Shown here piece by piece: positions 44,610 through 54,521 of a stretch of 64,000 nt of DNA. The notes beneath the pieces are model-generated. The model saw nothing but the letters and a program-made list of their open reading frames with translations, searched no databases and was not told where the DNA came from. How positions within the stretch are numbered: position 1 is the stretch's first letter; every line of letters starts with the position of its first letter. The position numbers and the translations under genes are program-made. This stretch comes from Paraburkholderia agricolaris (GTDB lineage Bacteria > Pseudomonadota > Gammaproteobacteria > Burkholderiales > Burkholderiaceae), in contig NZ_QPER01000001.1 in NCBI RefSeq assembly GCF_009455635.1, forward strand, positions 2,232,001 to 2,296,000. The letters are read 5' to 3'.

Positions 44610-45797
44610 ATGCAGACACACATCGCCAGAATAGCCCAGGTCGAATCGTTCGTCATATCGATTCCGCGCGACGAACCGTACCTCGGCGGACTCGGCAAAG
44701 ACGAGCAGATCAACTCTCGAGGCTATCTGATCCGCAAAGGCAATAAAACGATCTATCCGACTGCGGACATGTCGGTGCTGATCAAGGTGACAGCCGAGGA
44801 TGGCACCGTAGGTTGGGGTGAGACTTACGGCATTGTCGCGCCGGAAGCCGTGACAGCCATCATCGACGACGTGCTTGGGCCCGCCGTTGTCGGTCGCGAT
44901 CCGCGCGACGTCGTCGTGATCCAGGAAGATCTGTACGACATGATGCGCGTGCGAGGGTTCTTCGGTGGGTTCTATGTCGATGCCATCGCGGGTGTGGATA
45001 TCGCGATCTGGGATCTGTTCGGCAAGCTCGTGCGGCAGCCCGTGGTTAAGCTGATCGGCGGGCAGCGTCTGAATGAGATTCCCGCATACCTGTCGGGGCT
45101 GCCGGGCCCCACACTCGACGACCGTGTGGCTCTCGCGCGCTCGTTCGTGAAGAAAGGGTTCAACTCGATCAAGTATCACTCTGCGGTATCGTTCGACGGG
45201 ATCGTCGAGGAGATGCGTGCATTGCGTGAAGGGCTTGGCGACAGCGTCGAGTTGATGGTCGATCTGCACTGGAAGTTCACAGCTCAGGAAGCAATTCAAC
45301 TGGTAGACCGGTTGACGCCGTATCGTCCGTATTTCATCGAGGCGCCGTGTGCCCCCGAAGACATGGAAGGGCAGGCCCGCGTGGGCGAACAGATTCGCGT
45401 ACCGCTTGCGCTGGGCGAGGAATGGCGCACGGTCTACGAATACCGCCCGCGCCTGGAAAAGCGCTCAATGTCGATCATTCAGCCGGAGATGGGACATACG
45501 GGTATCAGCCAGTTCATGCAGATTGCGCGAATGGCGAACGCCTTTCACGTGAAGGTCATCCCCCATGCGACCATTGGGATCGGCATTTTTCAGGCGGCGA
45601 GCCTGCATGCGGCGGCGGCGCTGCCCAACGTACCGATGCACGAGTATCAGCATTCCGTGTTCGATCGCAACCTTCGGTATGTGAAGACTGCGATGCACTG
45701 CGCGAATGGTGCATTCCAATTGCCACAGGGGCCTGGCCTCGGCGTCGAGCCGAGCGACGAAGTCTGGCAGCATGTGCGAAAGAGAGCGATAAGCTGA
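44610..45797 (+). CDS. Enolase-superfamily sugar-acid dehydratase (galactonate dehydratase-like)
   Basis: A 395-residue mandelate racemase/muconate lactonising family enzyme. Metal ligands are visible as MVDLHWKF (Asp, with a His two residues on as in DgoD), FIEAPCAPED (Glu) and LALGEEW (Glu); the general base region is PHATIGIGI. The N-terminal capping domain starts RIAQVESFVISIPRDEPY. The His-for-Lys pattern in D-x-H groups it with D-galactonate and related dehydratases that make 2-keto-3-deoxy acids. The substrate is not settled. Start 44610, 11 bases after the DapA-family stop. Confidence 0.85.
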   Translation: MQTHIARIAQVESFVISIPRDEPYLGGLGKDEQINSRGYLIRKGNKTIYPTADMSVLIKVTAEDGTVGWGETYGIVAPEAVTAIIDDVLGPAVVGRDPRDVVVIQEDLYDMMRVRGFFGGFYVDAIAGVDIAIWDLFGKLVRQPVVKLIGGQRLNEIPAYLSGLPGPTLDDRVALARSFVKKGFNSIKYHSAVSFDGIVEEMRALREGLGDSVELMVDLHWKFTAQEAIQLVDRLTPYRPYFIEAPCAPEDMEGQARVGEQIRVPLALGEEWRTVYEYRPRLEKRSMSIIQPEMGHTGISQFMQIARMANAFHVKVIPHATIGIGIFQAASLHAAAALPNVPMHEYQHSVFDRNLRYVKTAMHCANGAFQLPQGPGLGVEPSDEVWQHVRKRAIS

Positions 45798-45871
45798 GAT
45801 CCACAGGCCGGGAATAAGGCCAACGAATGCCTGTTCCCGGAGTGCTAAACATAAATATAGGATACCGTACT

Positions 45872-46843
45872 ATGAATCCATCTTTTATCAGTCTCGATTG
45901 GGGTACGTCGAGTTTGAGAGCGGCGCTGGTCTCGGCTGATGGTGAGATCATGGAAAGCCGAAGTGCTCCTGGCGGTGTCATGACCGTGAAGGACAGGGAT
46001 TTTCATACGCCGTTGAACGCGATCTGTAAGGCCTGGATCGATACTCACGGCTGCCCGATCGTGGCAAGCGGCATGATTGGCAGCCGGCAAGGTTGGGTCG
46101 AAGCGCCTTATCTGGCGTGTCCCGCGACGCCAGCAGCGGCCGCAGTGGCATTTACCACGCTCTCCGTAGCCGACAAGGTCGACATGCACATCATTCCCGG
46201 TGTGCGTTGTGGCGGCATTGACTCCATCCACGACGTGATGCGCGGCGAAGAGACACAGATCTGGGGGGCGGGCGTCGACTCCGAATGTCTTTGCGTCTTG
46301 CCGGGCACACACAGTAAGTGGGTATTTGTCGGCGCAGGCGCAATGATCACCCACTTTGCGACCTACATCACGGGCGAACTGTATGGTTTGCTGACCAGGC
46401 ATGGCATTCTCGGACGGCTCATGGAGTTCGGTTCGCGCGACGACGATGCGTTTCAAGCGGGTGTGTCACTCGGGCTGAGACATCCGAACCAGGCGACGCA
46501 TGTCGTGTTTGCCGCACGCACGACGCGTCTGATGAATGAGTTGCCTTCGACAGCATTACCGGACTACCTTTCGGGGATTCTGATCGGCGTGGAGGTGGCG
46601 AGCGCGATGGCGTCTTATACACTGAATGAGACACGGTTAGTGGTATTGATCGGCGATAGTGACTTGTGCAGGCGCTATCAGTTTGCATTAGAGGCGGCTG
46701 GTTTGCGGGTGGAGCGGACCATTGAAGAGGCGACAGTTCAAGGTCATGTGAGAATAGCTCGCGAAGCAGGGATCGTCGGGCCACGCAGCTTGAGTGGGTA
46801 CACCCCGGTTCTTTCTCACGCCGCTCAATTGGCGGGTTTCTGA
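45872..46843 (+). CDS. dgoK: 2-dehydro-3-deoxygalactonokinase-like sugar kinase
   Basis: A 323-residue protein of the DgoK family. Typical blocks are FISLDWGTSSLRAAL at the N-terminus (phosphate loop of the ASKHA fold), SGMIGSRQGWVEAPY and CVLPGTHSKWVFV. It phosphorylates 2-dehydro-3-deoxygalactonate at position 6. ATG at 45872 begins the domain directly. Placement after a dehydratase supports the De Ley-Doudoroff route. The matching aldolase (DgoA) is not in the window unless the DapA-family protein replaces it. Confidence 0.88.
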   Translation: MNPSFISLDWGTSSLRAALVSADGEIMESRSAPGGVMTVKDRDFHTPLNAICKAWIDTHGCPIVASGMIGSRQGWVEAPYLACPATPAAAAVAFTTLSVADKVDMHIIPGVRCGGIDSIHDVMRGEETQIWGAGVDSECLCVLPGTHSKWVFVGAGAMITHFATYITGELYGLLTRHGILGRLMEFGSRDDDAFQAGVSLGLRHPNQATHVVFAARTTRLMNELPSTALPDYLSGILIGVEVASAMASYTLNETRLVVLIGDSDLCRRYQFALEAAGLRVERTIEEATVQGHVRIAREAGIVGPRSLSGYTPVLSHAAQLAGF

Positions 46844-46844
46844 C

Positions 46845-48164
46845 ATGAACGTCAATCGCACACGGGCCTTCGATTACCGCATCGGAAAAACCCTGTTTTC
46901 GCGACTGCGCCAATTGACTGCGAGGCACATTCGTTATGAGGTGATCGGCCTGATATTCATTGTCATGACGGTCAATCTTGCGGATCGCGCGGCGATGTCA
47001 ATTGCGGGCGCGCCTATGTCCGCTGAGTTACACCTGAATCACCTTCAGTTAGGGTGGATTTTCTCGTCGTTTGCATGGGCCTACACGCTCTTCCAGTTGG
47101 CGGGCGGGTGGGCGTTGGATCGGTTCGGGGCCAAGCGCACTTATACCGGGGCCGTTTTCCTGTGGTCGTTCTGTACTGCGGGTGTAGGTTTCGCGCCGCT
47201 CTTTGGGCAACATGCAGCGAGCGTACTGATTTTTGGTTTGATCTTCATGATCGGTGTGGCTGCGGCGCCGTGCTATCCCGCTAACGCCAAGATCGTTTCG
47301 GCCTGGTTTCCGGCAACCGAACGCGGGACGGCATCGGCTATCTTCAACGCCACGCAGTACTTCGCTGCCGCGGCGTTTACGCCTGCGCTTGCTTTGCTAG
47401 CCGCAAACTTCGGATGGCGCTCCGTCTTCTTTGCGATGGGCGCCATCGGCGTCGCGGCTGGTGTGCTATTCGCACTCAGGCTGAAAGGGCCGCTGGATCA
47501 CCCGCGGGTCACGCGCGAGGAACGCGAGTTAATCGAAGCTGGCGGCGGGACGCTTGATATGGACGGCGGCGATAGTGGCCGAGCGAGTGCACGCGCCATG
47601 CAGAGCATGTCGGCGCGACGACGGATCAGCTTCGGCACGTTTCGCCGGCTGCTGCAAAACCGCTTACTGTTGGGGATTTCAATTGCGCAATACTGCATCA
47701 GCACCCTGAGTTTTTTTTTCATCATGTGGGTTCCGGTCTATCTTGTGCAGGAAAGACATATTCCGTTGCTACGCGCCGGCATTCTCGCGTCTGTGCCAGC
47801 CATTTGCGGATTTTCTGGCGGAATTCTGGGCGGCGTGCTTTCTGATTTGCTATTGCGGCGCGGTCGGACACTGACGGTTGCACGCAAGGTGCCCATTTGC
47901 ATGGGCATGCTAATGGCTTCCAGCATCATGGTATGCAATTACGTCAGCGCGGACTGGCTGGTCGTGACGATCATGGCACTGGCTTTCTTTGGGAAGGGCT
48001 TCGGCGCACTAGGATGGGCGGTCATCGCTGATACCTCGCCGGTGAATGCGGTGTGCGCTCATATTCGTCGGGGCTCACGCTTTACTCGCTATTGCGAGCT
48101 ATATGTTTATCGTCGGCACTATCAGGCGTGTCGATCCGTTTTAGGGTGCGGGCCGGGTGACTGA
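46845..48164 (+). pseudogene. MFS sugar-acid permease (GudP/ExuT-like) with internal deletion
   Basis: The first 400 residues are a normal hexuronate/glucarate-type MFS permease: MTVNLADRAAMSIAG, SSFAWAYTLFQLAGGWALDRFGAKRTY, and WAVIADTSPVN near residue 400. There the frame shifts. The family's last segment follows in another frame from 48055 as ALIFVGAHALLAIASYMFIVGTI, ending at 48142-48144. The roughly 45 residues normally between these blocks are absent, so the last two helices are lost or scrambled. The translated tail HIRRGSRFTRYC is nonsense. Probably non-functional. Confidence 0.8.
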
Positions 48165-48333
48165 TCGTTGGGATCTTCGGGAATTCGAAATTATTTATCA
48201 CACGATCTTACGCATCGCATGGGCACTGTGACAAAGTCCATTGATGTCCTGCTAACGTTACTCGACATCGTAGTATGCATTCAATGGCGTATTTCTCAGT
48301 ACATAGCGATCGTCTTAACACGATAAAACATGG

Positions 48334-48840
48334 ATGGCCAATCAAGCGGAGGTGGGCGTGTGTCCTCTCGATCAACTCGAAGCTGACGAATTCACCCTGG
48401 GCGTAGATATTGAACGACGCGATACTGCACGCGAGAGGGTGGAGTTCGCAGAGGACATGTTGCATGCAGCCCTGCTGACGGGCCAGCCTCGTTCACTGGA
48501 ACAGATCATTGCCGCGAACGCGCAACTGCGCGATCCCATTGGACGGGTGGTCGGAAAAACGGAAACCATTCGCTGCTTCAACGAGGGGTGCTTTCGTGTG
48601 GATCTGCGCATTCTGAAGAACCGCAGGATTGCCGTGGTCGGCACGTGCGCCCTGACGATCAGTGTTGTGCATCTGAGATGGCAGCGTGAGATGTTCCAAT
48701 ACGAAACCGATATTTGCGAGGTACGGCTCTGGAAAGTGGACGAATCAGGGGCAACGCTGGTGCGCTACGAGTGGCGGCCTACCCGCCGGTGTTCCTCTCA
48801 GGGGGAGGGGGCATTTGATGAGGAAAACCGACAGCGTCGC
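48334..48840 (+). CDS. NTF2-like (SnoaL/DUF4440) protein
   Basis: From ATG 48334 the first 150 residues read like a nuclear-transport-factor-2-like domain: FAEDMLHAALLTGQPRSLEQIIAANAQLRDPIG, RVDLRILKNRRIAVVG and ICEVRLWKVDESGATLVRYEW. The frame stays open to 49188 without a stop, but beyond about residue 165 it is low-complexity and runs under another gene, so the native end is unclear. Function unknown. Confidence 0.55.
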
Positions 48841-49188
48841 ATTGATTGTCGACTTCTTCTCGGTGATTGGGCGCGGCAGCGAGATCGGCTTGTTCATTCA
48901 CTTGACCCCGCAGGGTGTACGCGTGGTGATCACCGCGGCGAAGTTCAAGCGTGCCATGCATCGATACGTGAACTGCTGGTCGCCGAGCAGGCCGCCGGAA
49001 ACCGTATCGCTATGGACTATTCCGGGTGGCCGAAAGAAGCGAGTGTTTACTACCGAATGGAGAAGCCTCTGCAGCGAGCGCAGCTCGCGACACAAACCAT
49101 TAGGTACCGCAGCGTTCGGACGTCCCGTGGATTCAAGGAGGAGTATGAGGATCTCGTGACCGGCGATGTCATGGCGTTTATCGAGTAA
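48818..49188 (+). pseudogene. Unknown protein, frameshifted
   Basis: ATG 48818 follows a strong GGGGGAGGGGG ribosome site and encodes MRKTDSVALIVDFFSVIGR. Near 48970 the coherent sequence moves to the next frame (RELLVAEQAAGNRIAMDYSG, then SRGFKEEYEDLVTGDVMAF, stop 49188). One base change would restore about 123 residues. No family recognised. Confidence 0.45.
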
Positions 49189-49322
49189 GACCGATCGATG
49201 TGAAGGAAACTGCTCCCATGACCAATGTTTGGGGCGATTTTTTTGGGCTTCCGGCAGACCCAAAATGCAACGTTGGATAGCTGCCTAACGTAATTACACT
49301 TCCGAAGAAAAATGGAGCTTAT

Positions 49323-50828
49323 ATGTCGACAAATCGAAAGAAAAATGCTCATGCTTTGTCCATCGATTTGCGACGACGCGATGCTATATGGAAGCTTGGT
49401 TTGTTAGGGGGATCGTGCGTACTGTCTGCCTGTGGCGGTAGTAATTCACCGTCAGCGTTGCCTGCATCGGCGCAGCTTGCGGCAACGTCGGCCGCGCTGC
49501 CGCAGCAAAAATTGGCCGCCGCGCAGCCTCCGCTATCTGGACCGGTAACGCAAGCGACTGTTGCAATCGACACCAGCGTCGTGGGTCAACTCCCTACCGA
49601 TGCCGTGGGCGTAAGCATCGGAAAATCAAATATCGGTAGCAAGTTCTACTCTTCTGCGAACACGCAATTGATAGCCGTGTACAAATCACTGGGTAACAGC
49701 CTGCTGCGTATTGGTGGAACCGTGGTCGACCACACCGTATGGACGCCTTCCGGGACAGGCAACACGTCAGGTCAGGTAGCGCCGCCGGACATTGATGCAC
49801 TGGCAGGTTTTCTGCAGGCAACGGGATGGTCCGTACTGTATGGCATCAATCTGATGAACTCGACTCCTGAGCTGGCTGCGCAAGAGGTTGCCTATGCGGA
49901 ACAGGCGCTGGGGAGTTCTCTGTACGGCATTGAAATTGGCAACGAACCGGCAAACGACAAGTACACGTTATTCGCCAATTTCCTCACAAAATGGCAAAGC
50001 TTTGCCACTGCCATCCGGCAGTCTTCGCCAAACGTCAGGCTGACTGGTCCCGCAGCAACCCAGGCGCACATCGTCGGATACGTTGCCCCATTTGCCCAGA
50101 AGGAAAGAGCGGTAATAGAGCTACTGACCTTTCATTACTACAAGAGCAATATAAATGCGCCGCTCACGGTGAAGGGCTTACTCTCTTACCCGGACACGGT
50201 CCTACAGGCGGACCTTGCGCAAGTGTCGCAAATCGCCGGTGGTATGCCCTTTCGCGTTGCGGAAACCAACTCAATTTCCGGCGGTGGCGTTGCTGGCGTC
50301 AGTAATAGCTACGCGTCGGCGCTTTGGGCAATTGATCACATTATGACAAGCGTAGAAGGCGGGGCCACGGGAGTAAATTTTCAAGCAGGCGGTGCCGCCT
50401 ACACGCCGTACAATGAAACCAAGGGGCCGGTGACCCATATATTCCCTGAATACTATGGAATGCTATTCGTTGCACTGGCGGGGAGCGGTAACCTGCTTGA
50501 TACAAAGATTACCGCGAATGACCTCAACGCATCCGCCTATACGGTCCGCCGTGCTGACGGCAGCCTCAGCCTGATCATCGTCAATAAAGACGCACAGAAC
50601 AATCTTGCTGCGAGTATTTCGCTGCCGGGAACTGCGAAAAGCGCAACGCTCGTCGTCATGCAGGGGCCTGCGCTGGATTCGCTTCAGAGCCCGACTATTC
50701 AGGGTGCCTCAGTGAATGCGGATGGCAGCTTTTCGTTGCCCGCGGCATATCCACTCGAGATATCGCAGCTGACCGCGAGCGCGAGCGTGCCTGCCGCAAG
50801 CGCAGTGCTGGTTCGAATAGTGTTTTGA
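49323..50828 (+). CDS. Glycoside hydrolase family 79-like lipoprotein
   Basis: A 501-residue surface lipoprotein (lipobox CVLSACGG) with a linker of about 40 residues and a TIM-barrel. The acid/base Glu is in GIEIGNEPANDKY and the nucleophile Glu in FRVAETNSISGGG, the arrangement seen in GH79 glucuronidases and heparanase. A C-terminal beta domain (about residues 395-501) follows. It should trim uronic-acid or related residues from glycans outside the cytoplasm. ATG at 49323 lies 8 bases after a weak GGAG site. It may deliver monomers to the neighbouring sugar-acid cluster. Confidence 0.8.
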   Translation: MSTNRKKNAHALSIDLRRRDAIWKLGLLGGSCVLSACGGSNSPSALPASAQLAATSAALPQQKLAAAQPPLSGPVTQATVAIDTSVVGQLPTDAVGVSIGKSNIGSKFYSSANTQLIAVYKSLGNSLLRIGGTVVDHTVWTPSGTGNTSGQVAPPDIDALAGFLQATGWSVLYGINLMNSTPELAAQEVAYAEQALGSSLYGIEIGNEPANDKYTLFANFLTKWQSFATAIRQSSPNVRLTGPAATQAHIVGYVAPFAQKERAVIELLTFHYYKSNINAPLTVKGLLSYPDTVLQADLAQVSQIAGGMPFRVAETNSISGGGVAGVSNSYASALWAIDHIMTSVEGGATGVNFQAGGAAYTPYNETKGPVTHIFPEYYGMLFVALAGSGNLLDTKITANDLNASAYTVRRADGSLSLIIVNKDAQNNLAASISLPGTAKSATLVVMQGPALDSLQSPTIQGASVNADGSFSLPAAYPLEISQLTASASVPAASAVLVRIVF

Positions 50829-51153
50829 GTTCCGAAATACGGCTCTGGCGCACACAAAGAATGAACACGTCACGGTCAAGGTGGCGGCCGGAGAACAGCC
50901 TGTCGAAACTCTTCGGCCTGCTCATCGCAGTCGCTCAAATCGATCAACTCGACTCTCTACCCGATTCGTTGGCCGCTATTTGCACCACTGCCATTGTTCC
51001 ACCTTAAGTGAGTACGAGCCATGCTGAACGGCTTCGGATCAGGGCTCGCCAAGGTGTATTCATGCGAGCGGTGTCGGAACGGGTGCTCTTCCGAACAACG
51101 TCCGCGCTGCCACGCTTCGAGTGACGCGGGCGCAGTCGCCCGCGTGCCAGGCT
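50829..51153. other. Intergenic, nothing assigned
   Basis: About 325 bases between the GH79 stop and the actP remnant. No frame has a ribosome site and a recognisable motif, and no terminator with a T tract was found. Confidence 0.4.
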
Positions 51154-51655
51154 TCAGTGGCTCGCGGATTCTGCTGCGCCGATACCGGTCTCCGAACGAA
51201 CTGTCTGCGCTCCGAAGCCGGCCTTGTCAACGCGTGCCCGCGCCGATCTGTCGGTCACTGAGAACAGCCAGATGCCTAAGAAACCTGCCGTCATCGAAAA
51301 GAGCGCGGGAGATGCATAGGGAAACGGCGCACTCGCGTAGTGGAGCACATCGACCCATACGGCCTTCGAGAGTACCGTGAGCACCACGGCCGTAAGCAAC
51401 CCGAGGAACCCGCCGAGCGCCGCGCCGCGCGTCGTGCAACCGCTCCACAGCACCGACATGAACAGGACCGGGAAGTTGGCCGATGCTGCGACCGCGAACG
51501 CGAGCGGCACCATGAACGCAATGTTTTGCTTCTCAAACGCGATGCCGGGCACAATCGCCGTCACACGTGATACTCGTAGCTCGCTCGCACTCGTCGCGTT
51601 GCTCTCTTGATCACAATGGCGTATATATCATGCGATACCGCCGATGCACCCGGTA
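51154..51655 (-). pseudogene. actP: Acetate/cation symporter ActP, C-terminal remnant
   Basis: The last 135 or so residues of the sodium:solute symporter ActP are intact from 51564: FEKQNIAFMVPLAFAVAASANFPVLF and SPALFSMTAGFLGIWLFSVTD. Just upstream, in another frame, GASAVSHDIYAIVIKR belongs to the same protein, so there is a frameshift near 51600. Homology stops at about 51655, where the insertion-sequence fragment begins. The first three quarters of the gene are missing. Confidence 0.85.
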
Positions 51656-52713
51656 CGTCAGGATCAGGTCGAGATCGTCTCAGCCCGTAACGGCCGGTGA
51701 GCATCGAACGCGCTTCTGGGTACCTTGCCGAACCGGCCGTTAAAGTCGGCGATGAAGTGGGGCGCATAGTCGTTCGCGGCTTCATGTGTATCAATCCCAC
51801 GCAGCCGCAGTTCCTTCACGAGCCGGTCCTGCAAGATCAGATTCGCCCGTTCAACCCGCCCCTTGGCCTGGCTGCTGTTCGCATACCATGACTCGATATT
51901 GAGCTCGTACAGGGCCCGCCCAAACTGCGTAAATCCCTTGCCGGCCGTCGTCGACGTCTGCGCCGAACGGAACACAGTGGCCTCGTCGCTGTAGAACGCC
52001 ACCGGTTTGCCATGCTGCCTGAGATACCCGCGTGTCGCCTCGAAGTAACTGAAAGTCGACTCGGTGGCCGTGAAGTGCAGCGCCATCAGCCGGCTGGTCG
52101 CGTCGTCGACATACACCAGCAGCGTGTACGCCGGTGCCCGTTCCTCGAACCACCGGCGATCGCTGCCGTCGATCTGTACCAGATCGCCCACGCAGGCCCG
52201 ACGACTGCGCAACTGATGGATCTTCGGCGGCCGCTGATACCGCGGGATCCACAGGCCGGCATCGGTCATCAGTCGCCTGACGGTTTCCTTGGCCAGCCGC
52301 AGTCGATGGCATTCACACAGCTTCTCGCACGCCAGCGTCGGGCTAAAGTCGGCATAGCGCTCGCGAATGATCGCCAGCGCGCGAGCCGCGGTGCCGGCAT
52401 CGAGCCGGTTGTTACTCGGCTTCGCGCATCGGCCGGACACCAGACCCGCCGGGCTATCTTCACGCAGGCGCGCAACCAGTCGCCGGATCTGCCGCGTCGT
52501 CAGGCCGAGCCGCTGCGCAGCGCGCCACGGTTTGAGCAGATTGTCCGCCACCGCCTGCATGACCTTGAACCTGTCCAGCTCACGCATCGTCATGGTGATC
52601 CTGTCCGTTGCAGCCATCGCAGCCTCCGGCGCCGGAGGATCGACGCCGGGTAAGCTTATGCCGCCCAAAAGCGGACATCTGAACCTGGCTAAAAGCGGAC
52701 ATTACAACTTAGC
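51656..52713 (-). mobile_element. Truncated ISNCY-type insertion sequence
   Basis: The transposase end nearest actP is cut. The other end shows two direct copies of AAAAGCGGACAT (52667-52678 and 52691-52702) followed by TACAACTT, a repeated terminal structure common in this IS group. No matching left end is present, so the element cannot move by itself. It separates fragments of two unrelated genes. Confidence 0.7.
51664..52617 (-). pseudogene. ISNCY family transposase, C-terminally truncated
   Basis: About 317 residues. The N-terminal helix-turn-helix reads MTMRELDRFKVMQAVADNLLKPWRAAQRLGLTTRQIRRL, and the DDE core includes LVQIDGSDRRWFEERAP (first Asp), SDEATVFRS (second) and SQAKGRVERANLILQDRLV (Glu). 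The family protein continues about 100 residues further; here it ends HRPLRAETIST. A one-base shift near 51670 would add DDLDLILT before homology ends. Confidence 0.8.
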
Positions 52714-52838
52714 CTCTACATCCAATATGTTGATAATTTATATTATGTCAAATTACTTATTCCGGTTGTTCAAATTCCACCGTTCCTCTCCAGCCGACGC
52801 AGCTTCGCCCGGTACCTTCGCGTCAGGAGCTAGGTAGC

Positions 52839-53405
52839 GTGCTCACTTTTGTGTTCGGTGCGCCAATAGTAATCGTCGACACGATGGGCGGCACCATGAC
52901 TGACTTCATCATCATGCAGGTCGTCAACATTGCTGGCTTCATTGTCACTGCGAATCTCAGCGTGCCGATCGCCGAGCGCTTTGGCACCGAAAACGTCATC
53001 TCGCTTGGCACAACATTGGCGGCTATTAGCGCGCTTGCGCTGCTCGCCTACGGCATTACAGGCGGCATGAACACGTCGATGCTGCCGGTGCTTTTCACGC
53101 CGATGGCGATCGGCTTCGGCTTGCGCGGTCCCACTGGCTTCTATCGAGGTACCTCCGCCTCAGGCAGTAATAGCGCACGTGGATCGGCGCTGATCGTCTT
53201 TTTTATCTTCACGATGACCACGCTCGGTACGGTAGTCGCGGCTCCGTTTATCACGAAGGGACTTCCTGCGCTTGCGTTGGTGGTGAGCGGGATACACATC
53301 ATGTCGATTGCGGTGCTCCTTGTTCTGCCGAAAATGCCGGAGAACGCGCCCGAACGAACGGAGCCCGATCGGAGTCCCGGACGCGCTGACGGCGGCGCGC
53401 AATGA
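52839..53405 (+). pseudogene. MFS transporter, C-terminal half
   Basis: A 188-residue open frame with five or six hydrophobic segments: LTFVFGAPIVIVDTMGG, MQVVNIAGFIVTANLSVPIAERFG, and IVFFIFTMTTLGTVVAAPF. This matches the C-terminal half of a drug-type MFS pump. The N-terminal half is missing; the coding signal starts near 52790, just after the ISNCY end. The GTG at 52839 is merely the first start codon. Probably non-functional. Confidence 0.75.
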
Positions 53406-53561
53406 GGGTTTTCGGAAAACTGACGATGCCGGGTTGTCGGCGATCCAGCCAGCTCATGGCCGGCGCGAGTCCGATGGCATAGTGCGCTGATTCAGGTGCC
53501 CTCCTCGGGCGCCACTGCTGTGACGCCCGGCGAAGGGATACATCAAAGCGTCTCCGGTGTC

Positions 53562-54020
53562 TCAGCGCACTGGTTCGATCTTGAAAGCATCGACCGCTAC
53601 ACCAAGGTCTATGCCTTCACCGCTGCCGCTCAACGCCATCGACGTCGTTCCCTTGGTCAGCACCTGCGCAGTACCGCTACTTCCTGCGCCGGCCGAAGCA
53701 CCGGCCTGCGCGTAGCTGCCGAACACATCCTTAATGCTGTAGACATGGGTGATATCGCCGTGGCCGGTGACGTGAAACTTGCCGGCCGTCAGGCCGCCGC
53801 CGTGCACGCTGATCGTGACAGCGGCCTTTTGCCCATTATCGCAAGTTACCTTGCCGCGCCCTTCCGCATGCTGATAAATCGCCGACCATCCGGACATGCT
53901 GAAGGTCAGATGGCATTTCACCGGCGCACCGCCTGCCTGAGCCGGGGTGGCGGTCAAGCCCGTCAGGGCACCCACGCACAGCAACGTGGCGGCAGTCGAT
54001 ACAAAGGCATGCTTGCTCAT
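53562..54020 (-). CDS. Secreted protein of unknown function
   Basis: A 152-residue exported protein. The signal peptide runs MSKHAFVSTAATLLCVGALTG to a cleavage near PAQAGG. The mature part is rich in Gly and Ser (GHGDITHVYSIKDVFGSYAQAGASAG) with two Cys (KCHLTF, VTCDNG) that could pair. Start at 54020 follows GGAGACTCC. No characterised family is recognised. Isolated between two mobile-element scars. Confidence 0.7.
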   Translation of the reverse strand: MSKHAFVSTAATLLCVGALTGLTATPAQAGGAPVKCHLTFSMSGWSAIYQHAEGRGKVTCDNGQKAAVTISVHGGGLTAGKFHVTGHGDITHVYSIKDVFGSYAQAGASAGAGSSGTAQVLTKGTTSMALSGSGEGIDLGVAVDAFKIEPVR

Positions 54021-54218
54021 AGGAGTCTCCTGGCACAGGAAGATAGATTATCCAGTGTAACCGTCATTCGCAATGGGTCGGCGAACGGCGACCCAATGTC
54101 CGTGCAGCAGTGCGGGCGAACGCCGATCCATGGCCAATCCGTAAATGGCTCCGGGAATCGCTCGCGAGCGCGTTGTGGATCGAAGCGGCCGATAGCAGAT
54201 TGACATTCACAGGAATGC

Positions 54219-54518
54219 TCACGATTGCGCCCCGCTCTGCAGACGCAATCTGCGCGCCTGCCTCGGAAGAACAATATAGAATGCCGCGACCGCCTGGACG
54301 GCGAGTCCCACCAGTTGGCACAGTAGAACGTTAGTTATGCCACTGATCCAGAAAATGACGAGACTGACCGGTGTCGAAGCACAGAAAGACCATCCCATCG
54401 TCGTGAGCCCCACCATAACCACCTGCCAGAACCTCGGCTTGTCGGGAACCGGCATTTTCTGCACGATGAACCCTCGGCGTACCGCGTAACCAACACACGG
54501 CACACTGATCAGAAAGCA
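54219..54518 (-). pseudogene. Membrane protein, C-terminal part split by IS30
   Basis: The downstream 99 codons (CFLISVPCVGYAVRRGF to RRLRLQSGAQS) of a gene interrupted by the IS30-family element. Removing the element and one copy of its 3-bp duplication joins this exactly in frame to the part at 55758-55958, giving a 166-residue protein with about four membrane helices. Function unknown. Confidence 0.8.
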
Positions 54519-54521
54519 GAT

